DNA from: an uncultured Lachnospiraceae bacterium
Lineage (GTDB): Bacteria; Bacillota; Clostridia; Lachnospirales; Lachnospiraceae
Direction of reading: 5' to 3'
DNA: 9,423 nt
Assembly: GCA_910580005.1 (NCBI GenBank)
Contig: CAJTXH010000111.1
Coordinates: 1 to 9,423 of the forward strand
Shown here piece by piece: positions 1 to 6,608 of the stretch (its first letter is position 1; each line of letters starts with the position of its first letter). A program made the position numbers and the translations under genes. The notes beneath the pieces are model-generated. The model did no database searches. It had not been told where the DNA came from and worked only from the letters and a program-made list of their open reading frames with translations.

Positions 1-3
1 ACA

Positions 4-75
4 CATTTTGCACAAAAAACGTGCAAAATGGCACTGTAAAACTCGTATTTTTGACTAAAAAAACGTGTCAAAAAT
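4..75. repeat. Two tandem hairpins with near-identical loops
   Basis: Two perfect inverted repeats sit side by side. The first pairs CATTTTGCAC (4-13) with GTGCAAAATG (21-30) around the loop AAAAAAC. The second pairs ATTTTTGAC (47-55) with GTCAAAAAT (67-75) around TAAAAAAACGT. The stems differ in sequence but share the same pattern (T-run plus GCAC or GAC), and both keep an A-run followed by ACGTG between the arms. They lie 56 bases beyond the stop codon of the LuxR-type gene, in its downstream direction. On the minus strand the T-run falls inside the loop and not after the stem, so these are not standard intrinsic terminators. They may be a dispersed intergenic repeat or a processing/stability element. 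The element begins at the window edge, so more copies may lie outside. Confidence 0.6.
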
Positions 76-130
76 CCTCGAATTTAATTAACTGTGAATA
101 GTAACAAATTTTTTGCGATTATTCCACATC

Positions 131-871
131 TTAATACAATATATTCCTTATCTGCTCTCTTTTACTTATTTTTAATTTTGCAAATATATTTGACACATGC
201 TTTTTTACTGTTGTTTCCGAAATAAACAGCTCTTCTGCAATTTCAGCATTACTCATACATTTCAGTATAAGTAATGCCACCTCTGTCTCCCTCCTTGTAA
301 GTCCTGCACTTAAAAACTGTTGCCTGCATTCTTCTATACCCGGCAAACTCACTTTAACAATAAAATCACTTCCCTGTTTCAAATCCCCCTTTAACCCTCT
401 TGTCTCTGTTTCTATATATTTATCTTTACTTTCTATTGTTTCTTGTACCTTACAATCCTGTATTATATCCTCTGTAACTTCTGTTCTTGCCATTTTCTGT
501 TCAGTTTCTTCTATTATTGTTTCTTCTGGCACTTCATCATTATGTAATATTATCCATATACAAAATCCATATAATAGCGGCCTGCATGATAATGCAGTAT
601 TTAAAAATCTTTCTTCCTCCACATAATCTGTTGCCAGTACATTATAAAATAATACAAATGTTTGGATTAAGCTTGCCCAGAGTGCATTTTGTCCCACAAG
701 TTCTTTATCAATTTTAAACTTACTACCTGTTTCCAGTGATGGAATATATAAAATAACTGTACCAGTAACAACTAATAACATCTGTTTTAAATCAAATAAC
801 TCTTTTATATCAAATCCTAAAAATACAACCACTAAACCCAGATATAAAAACACAGATATACACTTTTTCAT
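131..871 (-). CDS. Membrane-anchored LuxR/GerE-type transcriptional regulator with reduced MotA-like N-terminus
   Basis: A 246-residue protein in three parts. Residues 1-110 are hydrophobic with four likely membrane segments (about 4-20, 30-46, 62-80, 97-110). The stretches DLKQMLLVVTGTVILYIPS and RPLLYGFCIWIIL resemble the second and last helices of MotA/TolQ/ExbB channel proteins, but the large cytoplasmic stator loop is missing. Residues 112-165 are a charged, Glu/Thr-rich linker. Residues 188-246 are a clear LuxR/GerE helix-turn-helix with the family pattern GLTRRETEVALLI, AEIAEELFISETTVKKHVSNIFAKL. There is no receiver domain, so control would act through the membrane part and not through phosphorylation. 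It is the second gene of a pair, 27 bases after the MotA-like gene at 899. The ATG is preceded by GGGGA at normal distance. The DNA-binding domain is certain; the MotA kinship of the N-terminus is inferred from pattern. Confidence 0.85.
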   Translation of the reverse strand: MKKCISVFLYLGLVVVFLGFDIKELFDLKQMLLVVTGTVILYIPSLETGSKFKIDKELVGQNALWASLIQTFVLFYNVLATDYVEEERFLNTALSCRPLLYGFCIWIILHNDEVPEETIIEETEQKMARTEVTEDIIQDCKVQETIESKDKYIETETRGLKGDLKQGSDFIVKVSLPGIEECRQQFLSAGLTRRETEVALLILKCMSNAEIAEELFISETTVKKHVSNIFAKLKISKREQIRNILY

Positions 872-898
872 ATTAATTCCCCAAATTACTAAGCCTGC

Positions 899-1363
899 CT
901 ATTCCTGCATATATTCTGATATTTTAATTTCTATTTTTGATTCTATAGGCAATAAAAGCAGATATATTATTAATGAATAAAATAATGTTAGCATAGAAAC
1001 TCCTGAATCCGCTAATAAAGATGCCATGCCTAAACCTTTATAACTATAAAAAATCTTGATAATTCCACAACATATTCCCATTACACCTGAAGCAAGGCAT
1101 ACCTTTCCTGTAAGCTTAATTGCTTCTTTAGCCTTTTTCAATTGTAACATACTCTCTGCCTTTTTCTTCCCCAAAGCCAGTTTCAAGGCAACGTTAAAGT
1201 CCTTAACCAGCCCTGCTGATGCTAATATTGGCACTATTAATACTATTAACTGTAACATGCTTATAACATCAAAATAAACCAGCATGTCACCAAACCCCTC
1301 TTCTGTTACTACATTTAATAATAACACTGAACAAATAACTCCTATTACTGCTAAAATATACAT
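899..1363 (-). CDS. Short MotA/TolQ/ExbB-like membrane protein
   Basis: A 154-residue protein with the MotA layout: two N-terminal membrane helices (about 1-17 and 35-52), a basic cytoplasmic loop (53-83, rich in Lys, including ALKLALGKKK), and two C-terminal helices (84-106 and 120-141) ending in LLLLPIESKIE. The paired Gly residues in the third helix and the polar-to-LLPIE end of the fourth match the proton-channel family. It is far shorter than flagellar MotA (about 250-290 residues), and no MotB or ExbD partner gene lies nearby. Start choice: the frame opens upstream at a TTG (1435), but the ATG at 1363 has an excellent GGAAGGAG site 8 bases upstream and puts the first helix at the N-terminus. 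It is the first gene of a pair with the LuxR-type membrane regulator. Known members conduct ions to drive motors or transport; a sensing role here is my inference. Confidence 0.72.
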   Translation of the reverse strand: MYILAVIGVICSVLLLNVVTEEGFGDMLVYFDVISMLQLIVLIVPILASAGLVKDFNVALKLALGKKKAESMLQLKKAKEAIKLTGKVCLASGVMGICCGIIKIFYSYKGLGMASLLADSGVSMLTLFYSLIIYLLLLPIESKIEIKISEYMQE

Positions 1364-1446
1364 TTTGACCACTCCTTCCATAACCTGTAGCTCATAATCT
1401 AGATAAATTATAGCACTGCTGTCTTTATTTATCAATTTATAAACCC

Positions 1447-1475
1447 CTTATATACGTCCGTTTCATAAATTTCCA
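1447..1475 (-). promoter_or_regulatory. Possible sigma-A promoter for the MotA-like/LuxR pair
   Basis: On the minus strand TGGAAA (1470-1475) and TATAAG (1447-1452) are separated by exactly 17 bases. The predicted transcript start near 1440 would leave about 75 bases before the preferred ATG at 1363, and would make the upstream TTG at 1435 almost leaderless, which supports the ATG. The -35 box matches only four of six positions. Confidence 0.35.
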
Positions 1476-1540
1476 GTTATAATTCTGGGCTTTGCCAGTA
1501 AACAGCATGTTTCCAGTATCCAGCTAAATATTATATGACA

Positions 1541-1586
1541 GGGGCGCTCCAGCCCCATTGGCATTTAAATCCCGTACCCAATGCCA
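1541..1586. other. Inverted repeats between the ABC operon and the MotA-like/LuxR pair
   Basis: The 1436-1660 gap holds no gene. It contains an isolated GC-rich hairpin, GGGGC-GCTCCA-GCCCC (1541-1556), and an adjacent inverted repeat TGGCATT (1559-1565) / AATGCCA (1580-1586). The hairpin lies downstream of the ABC permease and could end that transcript, but no T-run follows it on the minus strand. It could equally be part of a control region for the next operon. A lone TATAAT (minus, 1530-1535) follows it without a recognisable -35. Confidence 0.35.
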
Positions 1587-1660
1587 CATTTAAATAATTT
1601 ATAATTTTCTAATTTTAGCATTTTACTCTCACTTCTGTGCTGTTTCTATATATAATCCAA

Positions 1661-2413
1661 TTATTTTAACTCTGCCTTTTCAAATAATAAAACAGAAAAA
1701 ACTATTGAAGCTATTAATGTAAATGTTATAACTGCCATATACATTACATCTGAAAAGCCCTGTTCTTTAAGCCTGAACAATTCAGCCTGGTATAAATATA
1801 TATACTTCAAATATGGTTCTATAACCGGATTTTCATAAAAACGCAAGTTTGCTTTAACAATTAACAATAAATATGTAAAAATTATGCCTGTTGCAAATGT
1901 TGCTGTTCCATTTTTTGTACTTATTGCCAGGAAAATAATAACTGCTGCCTGTGTCATAAAACCTATAAGTGCAAATAATAACCTTGATAAAATATAACCA
2001 GCCCCATTGCCAGCAGATTTAGTAATAGTACCATTAAATATTGCCATAATAACAGGAACAGTTATAAACATTAATGATAATAAAAACATTCCTGTAAGTG
2101 ATACTATAAACTTTGCAAAAAATATCTTTAAACGGGAATTCCCGCTTAATAGAGAAATTCCATATGTCATTTTTTTAAAACCACTGCATATAAAAATTGC
2201 TGCAAATATACATCCAAATATCATATTGTAAAATGTCATTTGCTGGCACGCAATAATTTCATCAAATCCAATAGCATTTGAATTAAACAGGCCAACCCTG
2301 AAAAAATTCAGTGTCACAGCCAGCCCGCCCGAAACCAATGAAATAAACATAAGTATCTTAAATCCAACAGATTTACTTAGAATAAAAATTTCTGCTTTTA
2401 TTAGATTTCCCAT
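1661..2413 (-). CDS. ABC-2 type exporter permease subunit
   Basis: A 250-residue integral membrane protein with six likely helices (about 17-37, 58-78, 100-125, 141-164, 167-187, 222-245) and a short cytoplasmic N-terminus, MGNLIKAEIFILSKS. The size and layout match the single-permease exporters of the BcrB / lantibiotic-immunity kind. These work as dimers with a separate ATPase to move antimicrobial peptides or lipid-linked compounds out of the membrane. Start choice: the frame is open from an ATG at 2449 that overlaps the ATPase stop, but that ATG has only a weak site. The ATG at 2413 follows GGGGG by 7 bases and begins right at the typical N-terminal sequence, so I prefer it. It is the second gene of a two-gene operon after the ATPase. 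The substrate cannot be read from the sequence. Confidence 0.85.
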   Translation of the reverse strand: MGNLIKAEIFILSKSVGFKILMFISLVSGGLAVTLNFFRVGLFNSNAIGFDEIIACQQMTFYNMIFGCIFAAIFICSGFKKMTYGISLLSGNSRLKIFFAKFIVSLTGMFLLSLMFITVPVIMAIFNGTITKSAGNGAGYILSRLLFALIGFMTQAAVIIFLAISTKNGTATFATGIIFTYLLLIVKANLRFYENPVIEPYLKYIYLYQAELFRLKEQGFSDVMYMAVITFTLIASIVFSVLLFEKAELK

Positions 2414-2448
2414 ATCCATACCCCCTTTTTTATCCACTCTTAATATCA

Positions 2449-3378
2449 TTATTTTCCAGCATATTTTTCTTTGTTTATTAAAGACATATAATACCTTTCA
2501 AGGCTTGCACCTTCCACTTTTATTTCCTTTACATCTGACTCATTTAAAACCAGTTCTTTTACCACTTCTTTTGTACTTCCTGTAAAATCATAAAGATTTA
2601 CCCTGCTGTTTGAAACGGTTTCAAGCCTGTTATCTGGAAACATCCTTTTTAAAACTGCTGTTGTGTTTTGCACATTGCCAGTGCGTATAGATAAATATGG
2701 CCTGCATTTTGCCATAAGTTCTTCTGAAGCAACCTGTTCAAGTATTTTTCCCTTGTTTATAAAGCCATAGCACGTTGCAAGCTGGTCAAGTTCACTTAAA
2801 ATATGGCTTGAAATTAAAATTGTAATTCCTTGTTCCCTATTCAGTCTTTTTAAAATTTCCCTTAACTGTAAAATCCCTTCTGGGTCAAGTCCATTTACAG
2901 GTTCATCCAGTACCAGCAGTCCAGGCCTTCCCATAAGTGCCATTGCAATGCCAAGCCTCTGTTTCATGCCAAGTGAAAAATGTCCTGCTTTTTTAGAGCC
3001 AGTATCTTCAAGCCCTGTGTCTTTTAATAATTCATTAATACAGCCCTTATCCTTAATTCCATATTGCAGTCTTATAACTTCAAGGTTATCTTTAGCTGTC
3101 ATATTAGAATAAAATGCAGGCCCTTGAACAACTGCCCCAATATTTTTACGTTGCATATGTAACTTTGCAGGATTTTTTTCTCCAAAAATTTCAATCTCAC
3201 CTTCTGTCTGCCTTGCCCTTCCTGTTAAAATACGCATAAGCGTTGTTTTGCCTGCCCCATTCCTTCCAACAAATCCATAAATATTCCCCCTGCATATTTC
3301 CATATCAAGCTTATTTAAAACATTAGTTTTTTTATATCTTTTTACAACTTTTCTTGCCACAAATATTTTCTCTGACAT
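2449..3378 (-). CDS. ABC transporter ATP-binding protein, BcrA/lantibiotic-immunity type
   Basis: A 309-residue cytoplasmic ATPase with every nucleotide-binding motif intact: Walker A GRNGAGKT (38-45), Q-loop Gln85, signature SLGMK (135-139), Walker B LLVLDEP with catalytic Glu159, D-loop GLD (163-165) and H-loop His192. The signature SLGMKQRLGIA and the roughly 90-residue C-terminal extension are typical of the BcrA/EcsA-like branch, which powers export of peptide antibiotics or protects against them. An AGGAGG site sits at good distance before the ATG. It overlaps or nearly abuts the permease downstream, so both are translated from one message. A promoter and two inverted repeats lie just upstream. 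No dedicated two-component system or bacteriocin gene is visible next to it, so the link to bacteriocin resistance rests on family alone. Confidence 0.93.
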   Translation of the reverse strand: MSEKIFVARKVVKRYKKTNVLNKLDMEICRGNIYGFVGRNGAGKTTLMRILTGRARQTEGEIEIFGEKNPAKLHMQRKNIGAVVQGPAFYSNMTAKDNLEVIRLQYGIKDKGCINELLKDTGLEDTGSKKAGHFSLGMKQRLGIAMALMGRPGLLVLDEPVNGLDPEGILQLREILKRLNREQGITILISSHILSELDQLATCYGFINKGKILEQVASEELMAKCRPYLSIRTGNVQNTTAVLKRMFPDNRLETVSNSRVNLYDFTGSTKEVVKELVLNESDVKEIKVEGASLERYYMSLINKEKYAGK

Positions 3379-3392
3379 TATTCCTCCTCCCT

Positions 3393-3410
3393 GCCATGCT
3401 TCAACATGGC
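3393..3410 (-). other. Leader hairpin just upstream of the ABC ATPase ribosome binding site
   Basis: GCCATG (3393-3398) pairs with CATGGC (3405-3410) around a six-base loop. It lies within the predicted 5' leader and ends about five bases before the AGGAGG site. It may stabilise the leader or present the ribosome site; there is no sign of an attenuator. Confidence 0.35.
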
Positions 3411-3418
3411 TATATGTT

Positions 3419-3437
3419 GTATATTTACTTTATATAC
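3419..3437. promoter_or_regulatory. Inverted repeat over the -10 box of the ABC operon
   Basis: GTATAT (3419-3424) and ATATAC (3432-3437) form arms with a seven-base centre and cover the -10 element and the predicted start. The position is that of a repressor site. The arms are AT-rich, so chance is a real alternative. Confidence 0.4.
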
Positions 3438-3457
3438 GATTCTTCTTCTAGAAACAA
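3429..3457 (-). promoter_or_regulatory. Promoter of the BcrA-like ABC operon
   Basis: On the minus strand TTGTTT (3452-3457) and TATAAA (3429-3434) are 17 bases apart. The predicted start near 3422 gives a leader of about 45 bases to the ATG at 3378. Two inverted repeats overlap this promoter and are listed separately. They suggest repression by regulators not encoded beside the operon. Confidence 0.5.
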
Positions 3458-3472
3458 TACTTCACAAGTATT
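3456..3472. promoter_or_regulatory. Perfect inverted repeat at the -35 edge of the ABC operon
   Basis: AATACTT (3456-3462) and AAGTATT (3466-3472) flank a three-base centre, CAC. The repeat abuts the -35 box (3452-3457) on its upstream side, a place for an activator or repressor dimer. Seven perfect pairs with a short centre are less likely to be chance than the TA-rich repeat over the -10. Confidence 0.45.
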
Positions 3473-3623
3473 AATATAAGTAGTAAAATAGTAGTAGTAA
3501 TAATAAACTAGAGAGTAGTAATTTTAAGCCATGGGTACGAGGTAAAAAAGTAATGGAAAAGATATCAATGATTTAAAATAAATTTATGCTTTATAAACAA
3601 TTACTTTTAACTGTAATATAAAT
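3473..3623. other. Non-coding stretch with no recognised feature
   Basis: This is part of the 315-base gap between the ABC ATPase and the reductase. It holds a low-complexity run of TAGTAG/TAATAA-like triplets around 3479-3511 and otherwise unremarkable AT-rich sequence. Short reading frames here stop within a few codons and lack ribosome sites. I see no RNA gene. Confidence 0.5.
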
Positions 3624-3672
3624 ATACCCTGTATAGATAAAATCTTATAAATATTTTATCCACACAGGGTAT
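3624..3672 (-). terminator. Hairpin terminator after the nitrite/sulfite reductase
   Basis: The outer arms ATACCCTGT (3624-3632) and ACAGGGTAT (3664-3672) pair perfectly. Inside them GATAAAAT (3636-3643) pairs with ATTTTATC (3653-3660) around a nine-base loop. The structure begins about 22 bases after the reductase stop codon. The T-rich tail on the minus strand is interrupted (TATTTATATT), so termination may be weaker than at the other terminators in the window. Confidence 0.6.
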
Positions 3673-3693
3673 TTATAATTCTGTTCCTGTAAA

Positions 3694-5238
3694 TCACATT
3701 TCTGCATATTTACAAACTAATTCATCAAATTTCTGTCTGTTATCTTTAATCCATATGTCATAAGTAGTATTCTGTCCTGATATAATTTTTCCAAGCTCTA
3801 TAAGAAATTGTGGTATTGCCTCAACAATTATAGATTTTCCAAAGTCTGAAAGGTTCTCTTTACCCTGGTAAGGACATCCTCCTGTATAAATAGCAAATGC
3901 TTTCTTTGGCCCGTCTGGTGACTGCTTTATAGCACCTCTGAATCCTATTTCTGCAATCTGTTGTGTCGCACAAGAAGAAGGACAGCCAGAAATATGGATT
4001 TGTGGGAGTACACCATCAGCAAAGTTTTCCTTGCGTATGGCATCTATACACATTCCAAGAAGTTCTTGTGAATCACCTACACCAACCTGGCAAATCTGGT
4101 TTCCTATACAGGCAACTGATGTTTCAAATATAGTAGAAGCACCATCTCCTGTTGCTTTTAAAACTTTTTCAGCTTCTGCGCCATTACAGTTAATTATATA
4201 AAGCCCCTCTTCAGGAGTAATACGTAACTCCACATCTTCCATGTCTTTTATTAAATCATAAAGTTCCCTGAACTTTGAAGGTGCAACTATGCCACCTGCT
4301 GGCTGGTAAAATACTGCATAAAGCCCTGTCTGCTTCTGTGCTGTTATCCTTTTGCCAGAAATCCTGGTGCCATCATCTTTTTTATTAACAATATATGGTT
4401 CAGGGTTTATATCAAGCCGTTCAATTTCAAAGACTTTATCTAATTTCTCCTGAAATGCCTTTTTAAGACCATCAACTCCAAGTGTGTCTTGCAAGAATCT
4501 TGTCCTTGACTGTGCCCTGTTTGTATAATTGCCATAACTTACAAATGTATCAACCATTGCTTTAACATAATAAAGCACCTTAGAAGGTTCTATACACTCA
4601 GCAGCTTTCACGCCAAGTTTATGCTTGCTGCCAAGACCTCCTGCAATATAAACATCAAACTTGCCATCAGAACATGAAACAAAACCCATATCCCTGAAAG
4701 TTGCATGTGTTTCATTTTTGGAAGAATTAGAAAAACACACTTTAAGTTTCCTTGGAAATTTTACTGATTTAATAAAATTCATAAGATAATCTGCTGCTTC
4801 CCTGGCATAAGGAAGTACATCAAAATTTTCACCTTCCTGTACACCTGAAAGCGGTGATGCCATCACATTCCGTGGGAAATCCCCTCCACCACCACGTGAA
4901 ACCATGCCAGCCCTCCATACGCTTTCTATCATCTTACATAAGTCCCCTGCTTCAAGATTATGGAGCTGTATTGACTGACATGTTGTAAGTTTTGCCAGAC
5001 TGACATTATATTTCTCACATAAATCTGCTATAAATTTTAACTTATCCTTTGTAACCTGTCCTCCAGCAAGCCGCAGCCTTAACATATGTTTTTCACCGCC
5101 ACGCTGCGCATAACTTCCAAAACCTCCTGAAAATCCTTTGTACTCTGCTACTGTCATTTCCTTATTATGGAATGCCATTGTCTTTTCTTTAAATTCTTTT
5201 AAATCAGGTATAAACTCTTCTAAAAAATTTCCTGCCAT
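3694..5238 (-). CDS. Siroheme [4Fe-4S] nitrite/sulfite reductase
   Basis: A 514-residue cytoplasmic enzyme with the duplicated ferredoxin-like and siroheme/iron-sulfur halves of the NirA/CysI family, which carries out six-electron reduction of sulfite or nitrite. The cluster-binding pairs are C-X5-C (CIGNQIC, about 377-383) and C-X3-C (GCPSSC, about 419-423). By alignment in memory to E. coli CysI, the anion-binding residues Arg83, Arg153, Lys215 and Lys217 are all present (in LRLRLAGG, FPRNV and FPRKLK). The second Lys favours sulfite over nitrite. The usual TTRQ motif reads TTCQ. Start choice: the ATG at 5244 lies only two bases after the GGAG core, while the ATG at 5238 has a spacing of eight, so 5238 is preferred. 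It has its own promoter and terminator, and no siroheme synthesis, ferredoxin or nitrate genes lie beside it. The electron donor is unknown, most likely ferredoxin. Confidence 0.92.
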   Translation of the reverse strand: MAGNFLEEFIPDLKEFKEKTMAFHNKEMTVAEYKGFSGGFGSYAQRGGEKHMLRLRLAGGQVTKDKLKFIADLCEKYNVSLAKLTTCQSIQLHNLEAGDLCKMIESVWRAGMVSRGGGGDFPRNVMASPLSGVQEGENFDVLPYAREAADYLMNFIKSVKFPRKLKVCFSNSSKNETHATFRDMGFVSCSDGKFDVYIAGGLGSKHKLGVKAAECIEPSKVLYYVKAMVDTFVSYGNYTNRAQSRTRFLQDTLGVDGLKKAFQEKLDKVFEIERLDINPEPYIVNKKDDGTRISGKRITAQKQTGLYAVFYQPAGGIVAPSKFRELYDLIKDMEDVELRITPEEGLYIINCNGAEAEKVLKATGDGASTIFETSVACIGNQICQVGVGDSQELLGMCIDAIRKENFADGVLPQIHISGCPSSCATQQIAEIGFRGAIKQSPDGPKKAFAIYTGGCPYQGKENLSDFGKSIIVEAIPQFLIELGKIISGQNTTYDIWIKDNRQKFDELVCKYAEM

Positions 5239-5276
5239 ATACATTTCTCCTTTATATTACCATCTAAACTAAACCC

Positions 5277-5305
5277 ATTATATATCATATCCATATTTTT
5301 TTAAA
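5277..5305 (-). promoter_or_regulatory. Promoter of the nitrite/sulfite reductase
   Basis: On the minus strand a perfect TATAAT (5277-5282) lies 17 bases from TTTAAA (5300-5305, four of six matches). The start near 5270 leaves a leader of about 30 bases with an AAAGGAG site. A run of seven A residues in the spacer directly follows the -35. The gap to the preceding membrane gene has no clear terminator, so some readthrough from the ABC operon is possible. Confidence 0.6.
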
Positions 5306-5333
5306 TAGTACATAAAAGAGAAAATAGAGAAAT

Positions 5334-5969
5334 TTATATATATTTTCTAAGGGAAGCAGACTGTGCAAACCTTGATGGCTGTACTTTATATATCGCCCTT
5401 GTTATAATTTCAGATAAAACCATAGCCATTATAAAAAGTATAACTGCCACCCCAATTCCTTGTATTAATGTAATATTATATAAATCAGATATAAAATTAA
5501 TTATTACATTAGTAAAAATAGTGCTTACACAAAATAATAATATTGAAACTACAAAGAATTTATATACAAATGACATATATATTGTTATTATAAAATATTC
5601 TATACCTGCTGCTATAAGTTCTTTACTTATATCTTCTATAAACTGGTTTGTATCAGATGCCTGTATAATTCTTATAAGAACTAATATACAAATTGGACAC
5701 ACAAAATTTAATACATTTATTACTCTCTGGATTCTAAAACAAAACTCCCTGTAGTTTGGGGAAGATTTAACAATATTAGAAGACATAAGTGTACTTGCAG
5801 TTTGAAAAAAAAACAGAAAACTACAGAAACTCATCATATATATTGATGGAATTTTATAAATATCTATGTATATAATACTTACAATTCCTATTAACATAAA
5901 AATAAATGAACATATTATATTTAATTTAAACTGGTATCCATATTTAATAAGTTTTAAATTCTTAATCAT
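5334..5969 (-). CDS. Six-helix membrane protein, probable ABC exporter subunit
   Basis: A 211-residue protein of no family I recognise. Six likely membrane helices lie at about 16-35, 42-62, 85-103, 118-136, 138-160 and 170-190, with a basic tail KVQPSRFAQSASLRKYI. The N-terminus MIKNLKLIKYGYQFK is typical of the short cytoplasmic entry of ABC-2 permeases. It overlaps the preceding membrane gene by eight bases and has a strong AGGAGG site inside that gene's end, so the two are translationally coupled. The position after a GntR-YtrA regulator, an ABC ATPase and another permease-like gene makes it the likely second permease half. It is the last gene of that operon. Membrane nature is certain; the transporter role is from context. 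Confidence 0.72.
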   Translation of the reverse strand: MIKNLKLIKYGYQFKLNIICSFIFMLIGIVSIIYIDIYKIPSIYMMSFCSFLFFFQTASTLMSSNIVKSSPNYREFCFRIQRVINVLNFVCPICILVLIRIIQASDTNQFIEDISKELIAAGIEYFIITIYMSFVYKFFVVSILLFCVSTIFTNVIINFISDLYNITLIQGIGVAVILFIMAMVLSEIITRAIYKVQPSRFAQSASLRKYI

Positions 5970-6582
5970 AGTATTCCTCCTTTAAAGCTTTAAATAAAAC
6001 CCTGGTGTGCAATATTATTAACAACAAGCTTAACACAAATAAAACTATACTTATTCCAGCAAAAATATTTTTATCCAGTATAAAGATATTAAAACCCATA
6101 TATAGCATTAATATTATAATTGTTATAAAACTATAAATTGAGAAAAAATCAAAAAATCTTAAAACAAAAAGTGCAACAGCCATAAAAAAATATACTGAAA
6201 TTAATAAATAAATAGTTAATTTAAATGGGATTTTTAAAACTGCTGCTGTTACAGAAATTATTAATAATGTACTTAAAGCCCTTCTTACTGCATCTGACAA
6301 AAATGCCATTTTTAGTAACTGTTTATATCTTGTTGATGTTTTTAAATACTCATTCCTGCCATTCTCCTTTCTGGCATATCCTGCAAATACAAAGAAATCT
6401 GCAAGGCACTCTGCAGCAATAGTAATTGATGCAGCAGATAAAATTAATATAAAACTTCCATCAAAGAATATACTTTCTATATATAATCCCGCCCATACTG
6501 CCAGAGGATATAAAATATATAGCAAAAACCTGAATTTCCTATCTGGAAAAAACATATGGTAACTTTCTATATAATCTTTCAT
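5962..6582 (-). CDS. Six-helix membrane protein, probable ABC exporter subunit
   Basis: A 206-residue membrane protein with about six helices (18-37, 43-67, 103-118, 122-141, 150-168, 172-192), similar in size and layout to the gene that follows it but without obvious sequence identity. A polar loop lies between helices two and three (ARKENGRNEYLKTSTRYKQL). The ATG has AAAGGAG six bases upstream and lies 26 bases after the ABC ATPase. Together the two membrane genes could form a heterodimeric channel driven by that ATPase. I do not recognise the family and assign the role from operon position. Confidence 0.72.
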   Translation of the reverse strand: MKDYIESYHMFFPDRKFRFLLYILYPLAVWAGLYIESIFFDGSFILILSAASITIAAECLADFFVFAGYARKENGRNEYLKTSTRYKQLLKMAFLSDAVRRALSTLLIISVTAAVLKIPFKLTIYLLISVYFFMAVALFVLRFFDFFSIYSFITIIILMLYMGFNIFILDKNIFAGISIVLFVLSLLLIILHTRVLFKALKEEYYD

Positions 6583-6608
6583 AAACAGCTCCTTTCATGC
6601 CACCTTGC

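Noticed and set aside
487..717. Plus-strand frame opposite the LuxR-type gene
   Set aside because: It lies wholly antisense to a strongly supported gene, has no ribosome site and its product is a low-complexity hydrophobic string; the other plus-strand frames in the window are the same kind of shadow.
1364..1435. TTG-initiated extension of the MotA-like protein
   Set aside because: An AAGGGG lies upstream of the TTG, but the ATG at 1363 has a better site and places the first helix at the N-terminus as in MotA proteins; the predicted promoter start would also leave almost no leader.
3473..3520. TAGTAG/TAATAA-rich run as a possible repeat array
   Set aside because: The triplets are irregular, with no constant unit or spacer; this is low-complexity intergenic DNA and not a CRISPR or satellite.
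3592..3603. TATAAACAATTA identical to bases at 7954-7965 beside the GntR operator
   Set aside because: It is a single half-site without the palindromic partner; TATAAAC also occurs at 1438-1444, and several chance copies are expected in sequence this AT-rich.
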